DNA of 64,000 bases. Origin: Hemileia vastatrix (taxonomy: Eukaryota > Basidiomycota > Pucciniomycetes > Pucciniales > Zaghouaniaceae). The stretch is taken from assembly GCA_030280995.1 (NCBI GenBank), contig JASXTE010000017.1, positions 1,834,501 to 1,898,500 of the forward strand. The letters run 5' to 3'. Below the pieces are notes generated by a model. It was not told the origin of the DNA. It worked only from the letters and a program-made list of their open reading frames with translations, and did no database searches. Positions 18,784 to 30,210 of this stretch are shown here, one piece after another. The number at the start of each line of letters is the position of its first letter. Position 1 is the stretch's first letter. Made by a program: the position numbers and the translations under genes.

Positions 18784-20536
18784 CCGTATGCACCCATGAC
18801 CAGATGGGTAGCTTTTATTCAAAAATTTTCTTTTTATTTAGCTCACAAGCCTGGAAAAACTTTCATTATGCCAGATGGTTTATCCAGAATACCACCCACT
18901 GAAGAGGATTCTGACTCAGAAGAGTTTGATGAAGATATACCTGTGATTAAAGCCAGCACAAAAGGTGCTGAAGACTTTCCTTACCTCCCCCATGAGGTTA
19001 AACTGGCAGGTTTAATATGTGTTGATAGTGATGAAGACCTCCACCATGAGGATAAACTGGATAATTGTAAAAATGTGGTAAATTATGTGCTTGTGGAGTT
19101 TAATGAAGGTGTAGATAAATTCAGTGAAAAAGAGGATGGAAAAGGTGATGTGTATTATGATTAGGATGCTGAAGTAGTGTGGGATAGTAGTAAAATGGTG
19201 AATGATGTATATGTTGGAATATTAGAAAATTTGGTTAAAGAGGGTCTGGGTGATAGTGGGCATTCAGTTAAAAGGAGGTTTGACAAAGAAGAAACGGATG
19301 AGGCTGAAAGAGGTGTTAAAATATTAGAATAAAATTTGGTTAATAAGAGGTTTGAAAGTTCAGAGGTGGAAAACTCAAAATATATTATTTTAATTAGGCA
19401 AAGTCAAGGTCAAAAGTTAATGGCTTATTCATGTGCAGGAGATTTAGGTGATAGGGAAGTCCACATTGATATCATTTTATTGGAATTTAAAGATGGAATC
19501 TGTGGACAGACAGGATTTTATTATAAAATGGTTAAATATTTGTTTACATGGGAAAAGCCAGATAATTGTGATAATGATGAATGGGTGGCTATCAAAAAGA
19601 AGTTACCAGCATTTTATCTATATGGTAGAGGATTGATGTAAAGGAGGTAAACAAATCCTCAAATTTTTATTACTCAAAATAAAGGGCAAGAATTAGTTAT
19701 GAAATCACTACATGAAGATCTTGGGCATAGAGGTGTTGGAGAGACATATAGATAAATAGCTAATAGATTTTGATGGCCTGGAATGAAGCTGTCTGTTAAA
19801 TAGTGGGTTCAGTCATGTAAATAATGTCAACGAAGGAGTTATCTAAGGCCAGAAAAACCTGGACATGTAACTGGAGAAAAAAACTCTTTTTGGTAGGGTT
19901 AGTTTTGATGTGGTTCATATAAAAGAATGACAATATAAATATTAATAGTAGCCAGAGATGATTTATCTGGATGTGTTGAGGCAATGCCTCTTATTAATTT
20001 AAATTCCAAAAATGTGGCAGAATTATTAATGAAAAATTGGGTATATAAGTATGGATTGATGAAGTTGGTGACTGTAGATGGAGGTCCTGGATTTGGTACA
20101 TAGTTTAGAGAAGCTATATCAAGAGTTGGATCAAAGGTTGGGGTAGAGACCCCATATTATCCCAAAGCTGATGGAATGATAGAAAGAGGGCATCAATTTA
20201 TAAAGGATTCCTTATTTAAAATGTGTGAGAAAGTGGTGAAAATTGGAGGCACTATTTACCATTAGTATGATTTGCTGAAAAAATCACTTTCAAAAGGAAG
20301 ACTGGATATTTTCCTTGCCTACTTGTTTTTGGTTACAAAGTGATTTTACCAGTGGATCTAAAAACTGAATCATATCTTGGAGTGGACTGAGATACGGTAA
20401 AATCTACTGAAGAATTATTATGTGTAAGAATGGTTCAGTTAGAAAAAAAAGAAAAAGCATTAGAAAAGGAATATTCAAAAATGATGAACATTCAAAATCA
20501 TTCAGTAAGATATTGGTATAATCAGTGGGCACATAG
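18784..20536 (+). pseudogene. B2: decayed RNase H-integrase of a third B copy
   Basis: It starts inside RNase H (MTRWVAFIQKFSF, HKPGKTFIMPDGLSR), followed by the acidic linker with LPHEVKL and LHHEDKL repeats (18984-19062), the WVAIKKKLPAFY segment, the HHCC finger (LGHRGVGETYR, then C-X2-C at about 19816 with stops) and the integrase core (VDGGPGFGT at about 20080, ADGMIERGH at about 20170). More than ten stops, most consistent with CAA/CAG to TAA/TAG or TGG to TGA/TAG, plus a frameshift near 20230. It ends at 20536 where the A2 LTR was inserted, in the segment matching AHRLRNP of B1. Confidence 0.8.
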
Positions 20537-20810
20537 TGTTGGCCAGTTGTCTAGAAGGAAGAAGAGGAAGAAGAAGAGGAATAAAACTGATGACAATAAT
20601 AGAAATTTTTTAAAGGACTTGTAATGGGTTTGGTATTATATTTGAGTTTTGTTAGTACTTTCTTACTTTGCTTAAATAAAGCAATTAGATAATATTAAAA
20701 GAAATCTCTTTATGCAACCTTTTAACTATAATTTACGTATAATTCTTAGAGAGGTAGTTACTGCAAGGAAATTATTGTTAGTAAACTAAGTTGAATTTAT
20801 TTATTAATAA
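20537..20810 (-). mobile_element. A2 3' LTR, first part
   Basis: TGTTGGCCAGTTGTCTAGAAG is the reverse complement of the A-family LTR end (CTTCTAGACGACCGGCCGACA in A1) with three changes. The GA-rich run and TTTATGCAACC block also match. It is cut at 20810 by element D and resumes at 32870. Confidence 0.8.
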
Positions 20811-21413
20811 TGTGGAAATTTCTGCATCTGATACCTGACCCACTCCTTCTCAAAGCTTCTCTCTACCTGTTTTCCTTATTTTCAAAGCTCATATCATCTT
20901 CTTCTGGTCTTTTTGGCCAAGGAACCATCAAGATACAAGCTCCAGATTTGAGGACACATATTTCTTCCCACCCAGAGTCATATTCCTCAACCTTGAACCT
21001 CGAGGATGTGTTTCTGTACTTGGACTGTCAACCTGTCATTGTGTGGGAACTGTGTCTTTGGTTGTTTTGCTTTCTTTTCTATTTATGTATTGTAGTTTAG
21101 TAGTTTTTCTCAACATCAAGCTGTTTTCTGTTGTTTTTGATGGTGGACTTTGTCATATAATAAAGCCTCTGCTTGCTGTTTCAATTTTCCCTATCCAAAT
21201 ATTTTTCTTTCTATTCTCTTTGCTCCCTCCACTGCTTCCTTCTGTCCCCTCTGCTTCCCCTTTTTCCACTTCTGACAGTCATTGCACTGTGTGGGGAGAA
21301 TAGAGTCTTTTGTTCAGTTTTAGCACACACTTTGTTGTAGTTACTTGTTGTTGTAAGGTGCACAGTTGCTGACTGACCAGTGTTTAGCCTTCCCCTGTCC
21401 TAAAACTTCTTCA
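20811..21413 (+). mobile_element. D 5' LTR
   Basis: 603 bp, TGTGGAAATT to CTTCTTCA, matching the LTR pieces from 22780 to 32864 (which ends CTTCTACA). Confidence 0.85.
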
Positions 21414-21427
21414 GGTTATGGGCACAG
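21414..21427 (+). other. Candidate primer-binding site of D
   Basis: GGTTATGGGCACAG directly follows the LTR, resembling the GGTTATGGGCCC-type sites of many copia elements. The tRNA partner was not determined. Confidence 0.45.
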
Positions 21428-21568
21428 TTGCCTAAAGCACCTCCTTCAAGTATAATTGCAACAAAACCCCTTACTGAACAATAAAACAGCCTTTCTCTCA
21501 GATTTTGGATCACTCCTTTCATCACATCCTTCTTTTCTCCAAATCTCTGCTGTTGACTCAACGTAATC

Positions 21569-22018
21569 ATGGCCTACAATCAGGATTCCAGTAGAGCAAT
21601 GATTCCTCTTCTCACTGATGACTCCTATGACACTTGGGAGAGCACTATGCACCTTCACTTTGAAGTCCTGGATCTCTTTGACCTGGTTCCCAGAAAAACT
21701 CCTGCTCCTCTTCCTGTTAATGATGGATCCCCTGCTGACTCTGAAACAAAATCTCAACTTACACAATGGATCAAGAATGACACCAGGTGCAAGTATGAAA
21801 TTATCCCCAGAGTTGATGAAGCAAAAAAAAAGCTGGTGCATAAATACCACACTTCTCACGCCATGTGGACAGCATTGGCATGTAGGCATGCTAGAAATTA
21901 GGTTGGATCAAGAATCTCACATTTCTTATCCATGGTTACGCTCTCTATCCCTGAAGTTGGAAACCACAAAGCTCATGTGGAGGCATGCAAAAGGATTAAC
22001 TGAAATCCCTGTCTCACT
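21569..22018 (+). pseudogene. gag: D copia gag, N-terminal part
   Basis: Starts MAYNQDSSRAMIPLLTDDSY; the DDSYDTWESTMHLHFEVLDL region is a typical copia gag N-terminus (LTDDNYSTWKxxM-like), and WIKNDTRCKYEIIPRV / HAMWTAL continue it. A TAG at about 21899 follows CRHARN, but the frame remains gag-like (SHFLSMVTLSIPEVGNH) to about 21990. It then runs into an internal deletion joining it to RT sequence. Confidence 0.75.
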
Positions 22019-22021
22019 CCT

Positions 22022-22726
22022 TTGTCTCCAAATGTTTACCCTGTCAAAGCCACTAGTGAAGAAATTTATGAATTCAATTCCCTTAAGATTAACCACCACT
22101 CTGAAATTGGTGCTCTCAACTATTTGTCTGTTGCCGCCAGACCTGATCTTTCTTTTTCTGTTGGTGCATTATCTCAAAATCTCATTGAACCAGGCATCAA
22201 AAACTGGGCAGCTGTCAAACACACATTCAGATATCTCCGTGCCACATCATCATCTTCTCTCACCATTGGTGGAAAAGTTGCTATTCCTAATCATCCATCT
22301 CTTTGTCCTCTCATCTATTCAGACACAGATTATGCTGGAGATCCTGACACTAGATGCTCAACTGGAGGGTATGTTGTCATGATAAATGGAGGAGCTGTTT
22401 CCTGGAGCTCTAAAAAGCAACAAGTTGTTACCATCTCAAGTGCTGAAGCTGAATTTAGAGGCATTGTTGACACTGGATGTGAAGCAATTTGGATGACAAA
22501 ACTCCTCACCTCCTTTAACATTCCCAAATCACCTTCACCTATAATCCTTGCAGATAATGCCAGTTTCATCTCTCAATGCAAGGATTCACTCAGATACCGT
22601 CAAAGATCCAAGCATGCTGACACTCAAATCTTCTAGATATCTGAAAACCTTAACAAAAATCACTTTCAGCTTCAACATATCTCCACTGAGCACATGAATT
22701 CTGATCTACTCACAAAATAATTTGGA
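22022..22726 (+). pseudogene. D copia RT end and RNase H
   Basis: Contains the copia RT C-terminal signature (IGALNYLSVAARPDLSFSVG, NWAAVKHTFRYL) and RNase H motifs: YSDTDYAGDPDTRCSTGGYV with catalytic Asp, SSKKQQVVTISSAEAEF with catalytic Glu, and IILADNAS. After a TAG at 22634 the frame continues with HISTEHMNSDLLTK, the copia C-terminus. The catalytic palm of RT is absent. Confidence 0.85.
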
Positions 22727-22770
22727 AAAGTTAAGATATCTCATCTCCTCAAACTCATGGGTCTAGTATT

Positions 22771-22779
22771 AAATGGGGG
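22771..22779 (+). other. Polypurine tract of D
   Basis: AAATGGGGG lies immediately before the LTR start TGTAGATC. Confidence 0.6.
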
Positions 22780-24134
22780 TGTAGATCTTTCTGCATCTAA
22801 TACCTGACCCACTCCTTCTCCAAGCATCTCTCTACCTTTTTTCCTCATTCTACAAGCTCATATCATCTTTTTCTGGTCTTTTCCATCAAGGAACCATCAA
22901 GATACAAGCTCCAGCCTTGAGGACACCTGTCAAGGTCTGTTTCAAGTTTAGAAGGTTTTTCAAGAAGTTCCAAGGGTGGCAACAAGGGTTTTACAGGATT
23001 TCAAACTAGGTACATATTTTCTTTATCTTTTAAAGATTAATTACTCAAATAAGAAGAGGTAAAGAGGTGGAATACTATTATTTTTAAAGGTTTAGAATTA
23101 CAGTGAATGTAAGTACTAAAACAATAATTTTATAATAATAAACAGATCTTGTATATAGGTGTAATAAAAATGAGTCAAGTAAGGAATGACTTTGAAAGGT
23201 ACAGATGTGAGGGCCTTTTATAGGAAAACATGAGGGACATAAAGATACAAAAATTTCAATATCTATTACAAGGGTGTGAGAAAGAAGCTGACTAATAGGA
23301 GTATATATAATATAAAATAAAAGATAGATTAATTGGTACGTCAACAAGGCATTATGTTTATTGGTAATAAAGCATGAGTTCCCTTGGAATGTCACAATTA
23401 ATACAACATAATTTTGTTAATTATATTGACTTCACGGAAATCCAGATCGCTCAGTTAAGTAATATAATAATTTTAAAGTTTTTTTATTATAATTTTATTA
23501 TTAATCTTTATTCCCATTTAACTGCATTATTGAGCATGGTGTTTAGGGAGTAAAAATATATGGGACATTTACTTACATTAATTATTTATACTACTTAATA
23601 TACTTAACTAGTTAGTTGTAAGTAATACATAAGTAAATAATTAATTGTTAGTAAGAAAAAGGGGTGTGGCTTCATCTCAGTAAAATAATTAATTATTTTA
23701 CCAGGTAAGTCTAGTAGCCTGGCTGACAACACCTATTTCTTCCCACCTGGAGTCATATTCCTTGACCTGGACCTTAAGGATGTGTTTCTGTACTTGGAAT
23801 TTCAACCTGTCATTGTGTGGGAATGGTTTCTTTGGTTTTTTTTCTTTCTTTTCTATTTCTGTATTTTATTTTAGTAGTTTTTCTTGAATTTAAGATGTTT
23901 TCTGTTGTTTTGGATGGTGGAATTTTTTATATAATAAAGCCTCTGCTTGCTGTTTACATTTTCCCCATCCAAATATTTTTCTTGCTATTGTCTTTTCTCC
24001 CTCTACTTCTTCCTCCTGTCCCCTTCTTCCCCTTTTGCCACTTCTGACAGTCATTGCACTGTGTAGGGAGAATAGAGTCTTTTCTTCAGGTTCTTTCCTT
24101 TTCTACTAATGTTGTTGATCCTAATCACAGAAGC
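22780..24134 (+). mobile_element. D 3' LTR, first two pieces, split by C solo LTR
   Basis: 22780-22927 and 23734-24134 match the D 5' LTR in order. Between them is a C-family solo LTR with an acacc duplication. The last piece of the LTR is 32748-32864, beyond A1. Confidence 0.85.
22928..23728 (-). mobile_element. C-family solo LTR
   Basis: 801 bp, ends TGTCAAGG and CTGACA on the plus strand, the reverse complement of the C1 LTR (56863-57657). Flanked by acacc on both sides (22923-22927, 23729-23733). No internal sequence, as after LTR-LTR recombination. A reverse TATA (TTTTATAGG) spans 23216-23224. Confidence 0.88.
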
Positions 24135-25384
24135 TGTCAGCCAGGCTGTCCCAGGAGCCCAGTAAATAAACATACAATTTATTGGAATTAAATAAAGACA
24201 TAATAATTGCAGAGTATGCATTTAACATTAATATTATATTACATAATTAATTTATATTAATATTTTATTTATATAAATAAAGTAAATATTATTTTAATTT
24301 TATTATAAGATAATTTAAAAGCATTTAATTATATTCCATAACAAAGGGCGCATTGTTTATTTAATAATTATAAATTAATTAATTAAAAACTTATAAGATA
24401 ATTATATTCAAGTGTTTATCTTATATTGTAATTACTTTAATTAATTAAATTTAATTATTAAAATATACTTTTTCATATACTATTATCCATAATTATGGCC
24501 GCTGTTTTTTGGACCCTTAATTGTGTCAATAAAAAATTAAATAAATTATAATACTTATTTTATAAAATAGTATTAAAATTCTCAACCTAATTTAGTAATA
24601 AATTAATTACTTGTTTCATTTAAATTAATTATTTAATTACATAGTTGGAACAATTAATTAATTTCTTTATACTAAATTAAAATTGATTACATATTTTGTT
24701 GCATCAAAATATTTTTACTTGTTTCACTTAAAAACCCTTAAAGCATACTGTACCATCTGTTTTGAATTATTTTTTCTCATAGTTCCTATGTCTCAGGCTT
24801 GTTTAGTTACTCACTATTTTTACTTACTGATTTGGGAATTAGTTGTGGGAAATTTGGTTCTTATTTGGGGTTTTAATTATTTGTTTCATATTTTTCTCTA
24901 AATTGTTAAGTTTCACTTATTCTTTTATATTCTTGTTTCTTCTTATTATGACTCTTGTATTTACAAATGTAGTGGCGCTTCAGAGGGCCCATTGCCTATA
25001 AAAAGGCCTTGGATAATCCCCTGTAGCCTCACCACTTATTACTTACTTTATTTTTATTATTAATTTTATTATTAATTACAAATGTTATACTTATAATAGT
25101 TTTTATTATGGCACTTTCTTGCCTTTGAAATCTAGTATATATTATGCATATAAAGGTTACTTTAATATCATTTAATATTAGCATTTGTTACTTAAGCAGA
25201 GAGAATAAAAAAACTTACCATGTATCATCCCATAAATAACTTGTTATAAGTTTCGTTGACTCCCCAGTCCAAGTTTTGTCTATTTATTTTTTTGTTATAG
25301 TTTTTTCATTTCTTTTCCTCTTTTTCTTCTTCTTCTTCTTCTTCTTCTCCTCTTTTTCTCCTTCTTCTAGACGACCGGCCGACA
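24135..25384 (+). mobile_element. A1 5' LTR
   Basis: 1250 bp, TGTCAGCCAGGCTGTCCC to GACCGGCCGACA. A TATA box lies at 24997 and a CTTCTTCTTC run near the end. The 3' LTR is 1247 bp with only a few visible differences. Confidence 0.92.
24997..25004 (+). promoter_or_regulatory. TATA box of A1 LTR
   Basis: TATAAAAA inside TTGCCTATAAAAAGGCCTTGG-like context, conserved in A4 (42945), A5 (52445) and C1 (57371). In the A1 3' LTR it is changed to TAGAAAAA. Confidence 0.65.
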
Positions 25385-25474
25385 TTTGAGGGCCTTTTGG
25401 AATGCAACATCAATTTCTTGACGATTGGACAAACGATTAATGCACGGACCACCCTCGCACGCAAAATCAACTTT

Positions 25475-25504
25475 TTGCCGCGACTGTGAATTGAACTGGG
25501 GTTC
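25475..25504 (-). other. tRNA T-arm-like segment in antisense, A1 leader
   Basis: On the minus strand this reads CCCAGTTCAATTC followed by a GTCGCGG acceptor-like end, resembling the 3' half of a tRNA. It lies 91 bp after the LTR rather than next to it. Equivalent positions occur in A4 (43385-43412), A5 (split by a solo LTR) and, most convincingly, C1 (57796-57823). Confidence 0.4.
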
Positions 25505-25546
25505 TTACATAACGAGTTATATATTTCAAAATTCTATACATTTTAG

Positions 25547-25650
25547 AGTAATTGTTGATCACTATAGTAAGTTTGCCTTTGCACTTAAAAAATCTATTTT
25601 AAATATTTTATGGAAATAACAGTGATTGTGGCTTAATTTCTGAATCACTG
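25547..25650 (+). other. Two conserved leader hairpins, A1
   Basis: Hairpin 1 at 25547-25563 (AGTAAT with ATCACT, one mismatch). Hairpin 2 is CAGTGATT at 25620-25627 with AATCACTG at 25643-25650, a perfect 8-bp stem. The same pair exists in A4 and A5. Confidence 0.6.
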
Positions 25651-25732
25651 AGTGTAAGTTGGTCTTCCTAAATATTTTTTTTCCTAGTTGAGCATGATAG
25701 AGAACACTCTTAGTCGTAGATGAGTTTTTTTT

Positions 25733-26575
25733 TGACATATTAATTTATTGTCATAATAAAATAAATAAATTTTCAATATAAATATTGTTGACATTTTGTC
25801 CAATATTATAATTAATCATACAATTATTTTGTAAATGAAAATATATTGTGTGTATATTGAAAATTTTAATTTAACATATTAATTTATATTCATAATAAAA
25901 TAATTAAATTTTCAATATAAATATTTTTGACATTTTTTCCAATATTATAATTAATCATACAATTATTTTGTAAATGAAAATATATTGTGTGTATATTGAA
26001 AATTTTAATTTGACATATTAATTTATAGTCATAATAAAATAATTAAATTTTCAATATAAATATTGTTGACATTTTTTCCAATATTATAATTAATCATACA
26101 ATTATTTTGTAAATGAAAATATATTGTGTGTATATTGAAAATTTTAATTTGACATATTAATTTATAGTCATAATAAAATAATTAAATTTTAAATATAAAT
26201 ATTGTTGACATTTTTTCCAATATTATAATTAATCATACAGTTATTTTGTGTGTATATTGAAAATTTTAATTTGACATATTAATTTATAGTCATAATAAAT
26301 AATTATATTTTCAATGTAAATATTGTTGACAATATTATGTCCAATATTATAAATAATCATACAATTATGTTGAAATAGAAATAATATGTGTGTATATTGG
26401 ATTTTTTATTTTTGACATATTAATTTATTGTCATACTATTTAAATAAAATTTTTGATATAAATATTGTTAATAGATTTTGTCCAATATTTTATAATCATA
26501 CAATTATTTTTAAATATAGCTGACTATGGGTTTATTAAAAAAAATTAATTTTAACATATCATTTATTTTTTATGA
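25733..26575 (+). repeat. 139-bp AT-rich tandem repeat, about six copies
   Basis: Units begin TTGACATATTAATTTA near 25733, 25871, 26011, 26150, 26271 and 26413, with spacing 138-142 bp except one 121-bp unit lacking a GTAAATGAAAATATA-like part. The last units are more diverged. Absent from A4, A5 and C1 leaders. Confidence 0.85.
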
Positions 26576-26807
26576 ATTATTAATTTAATTTTGTCATTAA
26601 TATGTGTTATTATTATTTTTTGAAAATAATTGAGTCCATTAGATAATATTTAGGCTTATTATTTTTTATATAAAAATTAAAGCTTTTTTTTTCAGATTTT
26701 ATTTAGTTTATATTTTTATATTTTTTTAAAATTAAGAAAATAAATAAAAATAAAGTTTTTGAAATGAAACTGATTTAAATTTTGTTTATTTAAATTTTCA
26801 GGCACAA

Positions 26808-29323
26808 TGTCTGCAAAAATTAATAACATGACTGCCACTAAGGAATTGAAAATGAATAATTATGATGAACAATCAATCTATCAGCTCAATTACTGGCATT
26901 AAATGAGGAAAATTAAGATATAATGCTAAAGTAGAACTTCTGAAGGACAGGATTCAAGAAATCTTATTCATTTTTAAGGTTCTAAATCAGAAAATTATCA
27001 TTCCTCCTAATCAGCTCCATCAATGTAGACATGCTCAAAGCCTGTTCAAACCTCAAGAAAATATTGAAGGTTGCATATGGAGGTGTGAGTGTCTGAAAAG
27101 GCACTGGCTTCAGTGGATAAAGATTATATGGATAAATTATTACCTATGACATGTGAAAAATGGAGAGGTTATGGCTCTGTTTTATGTCCCATTGGCAAAT
27201 ACAAAGCCACTGTATTCTTCAAATATAATGGTGGTTTTTTCAGAGCTGTTTGTGAATTTGTTGTCATGAGAAATGATAATTTGAGCAATTGGTTTATTAT
27301 GGGTAATGACATTCTGACCATGGTTGGTGTAAAATTGTACCCTGCCAATAATTGCTTCACATTGGGATTGAATGGCAAAAGGAAATTCAAAATTTCTTCC
27401 CCTAAAAGATCTTCTGCTTATTTGTTAAAGTCTTGTAACTCATTAATTCAATGTACAGGTAGACCAACAAATGAAATGGATAGGTTATTAACTGAAATAA
27501 ATACTGCTTCTTTTGGTGATCAATTAACTAGTGAGCAGAAGGATTCTATAATTGCCTCAATTACCTCTTTTCCTATGGCTTTTGCTCATGGTTCTCATGT
27601 CCTAGGAGCTGTTAAGGATGAAATGAAAATTACTTTATCCTGTAACTTGAGTGATATTCCTCCTAGTCTTAAGAAAAAACCATATCCTGCTTCTCCAACA
27701 AAAAGAAAGGATATTGAAGATAATATTTCTACCTTATTAAAAATGAATATAATTGAGAAAGTGGATGTCACCCCAAAATATTGTGTCATATCCCCAGTCT
27801 TGATTTCTTATGAAAAAGATAAGGCTAGATTATGTGGAGATTACAGAGCATTAAACACTTATACTGTGGATGATATTTATCTTTTTCCCAGAATTAATTC
27901 AATTCATGCTACCTTACAGGGTGCAAAATTTATTAGTTGTCTGGATTGCAATAAAGGTTATCATCAAATTCCTGTTGAGAAAAATTCACAAAATTTTTTA
28001 CTAATTGCTACTCATATGGGAATATATAAGTATGTTAGGATGCCATTCGGCCCTAAATGCTCCTTCAGTTTTTCAAAAAGTCATGGATAACACTTTCCAT
28101 CAAGAAATAATTGAAGGATGGCTCATGGTTTATATTGATGACATTGTAATTTTTTCTAAAACTTTTGATGAACATATGATTCACTTAAATAGAGTTTTCC
28201 AAAAAATGGATGAAATCAATAAGACCTTGTCCTTAAAAAAGTGTAAATTTGGTTTTCAATCCTTGAAAGTCCTTGGCCATGTTGTGTCAGGCTTACAAAT
28301 TTGTGTAGACCAAAACAAAGTTGCTGCCATTCAAAATGTGAAAGCACAAACTTCTGTAAGAGAAATCCAAAGTTTTTTGGGTATGTGTGGCTATTATAGA
28401 CAATATATTAAAAATTATCAGGTTATAGCCTTGCCTCTTACAAAACTGACCAGAAAAGATGTTGCCTTTCTCTGGAATAATGACTGTCAAAAAGTTTTTG
28501 ATACATTAAAAAGTTGCTTAATGAAAGCCCCTATATTGGCTCTTCCAGATTTCAACAAACCTTTTGTCCTATACACAGATGCTAGCTTTGTTGGTCTGGG
28601 TGCTGCCCTTCACCAAAAACAAATTATAAATGATAAATCCTCAGAGGTTGTAATTTGTTATATTTCAAGAACCTTGAGAAATAGTGAATTGAAATATGGT
28701 GCCACTCAATTGAAGTGCTTAGCAGTTGTTTGGGCTCTTGAGAAGCTTCATTACTATCTAGATGACCAAAAGTTTGAATTGGTAACTGACTGTAGTGCTG
28801 TGAAGTCCCTCTTTAACCTGAAAACACCTAAAAGACATATGTTCAGGTGGCAACTTGCTGTTCAAGAATACAGAGGACGGATGACAATTATCCATAGGGC
28901 TGGAAATTTTCACTCCAATGTTGATATGCTGTCCAGATTGCCTCTGTCAAATAATGACTCAAATCCTGCCTATGTACCTGAAGATGATACTGTTCATATC
29001 CATGGTATATTTATAGTTGATCTGGAAGATGAGTTATTACCATTAATTCTGGATTCATATGATAGGGATTCTGATTTAAATAAGTTAGTTACTATCTTAA
29101 ATGATCCTAAAAATGCTTCTATTTAGGCATTGATTAAAACTCTTCCTGCTAAATATCAGAATGCTTTAATTAAGGGAAATTTTTCTATTGAAGATGTATA
29201 TATTTATTATAGAAGAAAGCTTACTAATGTAATTGTAATTTCTCCTTCTATGAAAGAAATTATCCTCAAACTTTGTCATGATGACATATTAGCTGGTCAT
29301 TTTGATCTTGAGAAGACACTTAT
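26808..29323 (+). pseudogene. pol: A1 pol first part: protease end, RT, RNase H
   Basis: A short possible gag start (ATGTCTGCAAAAATT at 26808) is joined by a deletion near 27075 to the end of protease (SEKALASVDKDY); the DSG active site is lost. RT follows: RKDIEDNISTLLKMNIIEKV, LCGDYRALNTYTVDDIY, then a 2-bp loss near 28053 shifts frame, and YIDD sits at 28131-28142. RNase H has YTDASFVGLGAAL and LVTDCSAVKSL. A TAG at 29124 replaces the Gln codon seen in other copies (ASIQALIKTL). The frame then enters the integrase HHCC domain (LCHDDILAGHF) and is broken at 29323 by the TIR element. Confidence 0.88.
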
Positions 29324-30210
29324 CACCACGCAATATAGGGGGAGGACTTGCTAGCAAGTCCGCAACTTGAAGTCAGATGGAAATCAGATGGAACTCAGAC
29401 TGAAGTAATACTGAACTTTCACTTGAAGTATCACACAAATAACAATGGATCTATATTGAAAACATAGTGAAAGTGTGAGGATAACTGAATGGAAGCCAGA
29501 AAAAATCATTCCATGAGTCTACTCAATGCAAAGTATTTTTTGAAACAGCTTATTAAAATAATACTTTATTAAATTAATTTGATCAATAAAAATTGATTGA
29601 CAATATTGCAATTCTTAAATACAATAATTTTATTAAAAAATTTCAGATTACATATAAAAAAAATCAGTGACTTTTTCTATTACTTACAACTGTTTTTACA
29701 GAATTGAAAACTATGTTTCAGCTAATATTTTATGGAAGTGAACTCTGTTCTTTGCCCGAAGAACAGAGTTCATCCTCCTATTTTCACACTCTGTTTGCAC
29801 CAATCTCCATCCCTTTCAATTCTATCAACACATGCTTGTCTTCCCTTCCCATGCCTTTCGCTATCCTCCCAGCCCCATTGTATGCCATCCTCTTTTGATC
29901 CCCATTTCACCCCTCTCAACCTCTCCCAGACCCTTTTCTTCATTTAAAATGCCTCGGAACCCTTAATCTTCCCTTCCAACTCTTTCCCAACCTTTTCGCT
30001 ACCCCATACACCCTTCCTCACCCCTCTCTCCAGCCTTTCCAGCCCTTGTAGCCCCATTTGTGTTCACATGAGCTTCAAGGTGTGTTCAAAGTAAATTCAA
30101 TACTTCTTCATGATGGTTTCATCACTTCCTCAATGTGTGCTCAAAAAGATATGAATTAGGGTTCAAGGTTGCGGACTTGCTAGCAAGTCCGCCCCCCATA
30201 TTGCGTGGTG
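29324..30210. mobile_element. 887-bp non-autonomous TIR element with palindromic ends
   Basis: Terminal inverted repeats of 43 bp (29324-29366 and 30168-30210) differ at only two positions. They begin CACCACGCAATAT and each contains the perfect palindrome GGACTTGCTAGCAAGTCC (29344-29361 and 30173-30190). Flanking tat at 29321-29323 and 30211-30213 is the target duplication; removing the element restores the integrase alignment. No transposase is recognised; the small frame at 29704-29898 looks incidental. The CAC start and 3-bp (or TA) duplication recall the CACTA group, but the superfamily is uncertain. Confidence 0.85.

Larger units (their letters stand above)
25385..26807 (+). other. A1 untranslated leader
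   Basis: AT-rich leader without a gene. It opens TTTGAGGGCCTTTTGGAATG, a block conserved after the LTRs of A4, A5 and C1. It then holds a tRNA-like antisense segment (25475-25504), two hairpins (25547-25563, 25620-25650), the TTCCTAGTTGAG...TAGAGAAC motif (about 25682) and a tandem repeat array. Confidence 0.7.

Noticed and set aside
20810..21303. Hydrophobic frames in the D LTR as membrane proteins
   Set aside because: They lie wholly in LTR sequence with repeated T-rich stretches and recur in the other LTR with disruptions.
21618..22382. 254-codon plus-strand frame across D
   Set aside because: Leu/Ser/Thr-rich shadow of the copia gag and RNase H frames, which carry the real motifs.
25320..25370. 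CTTCTTCTTC run near the A LTR ends considered as a microsatellite locus
   Set aside because: It is a conserved part of the A LTR in every copy, not an independent repeat.
25733..26575. 139-bp repeats considered as a CRISPR array
   Set aside because: No short repeat/spacer pattern; whole units repeat, in a eukaryotic retrotransposon leader.
29704..29947. Short frames inside the 887-bp TIR element as a transposase
   Set aside because: 64-71 codons, Pro/Ser/Leu-rich from a pyrimidine-rich stretch, no DDE or zinc motif.
29324..30210. The TIR element considered as a Helitron
   Set aside because: It has terminal inverted repeats and a target duplication, and lacks the TC start and CTRR end.
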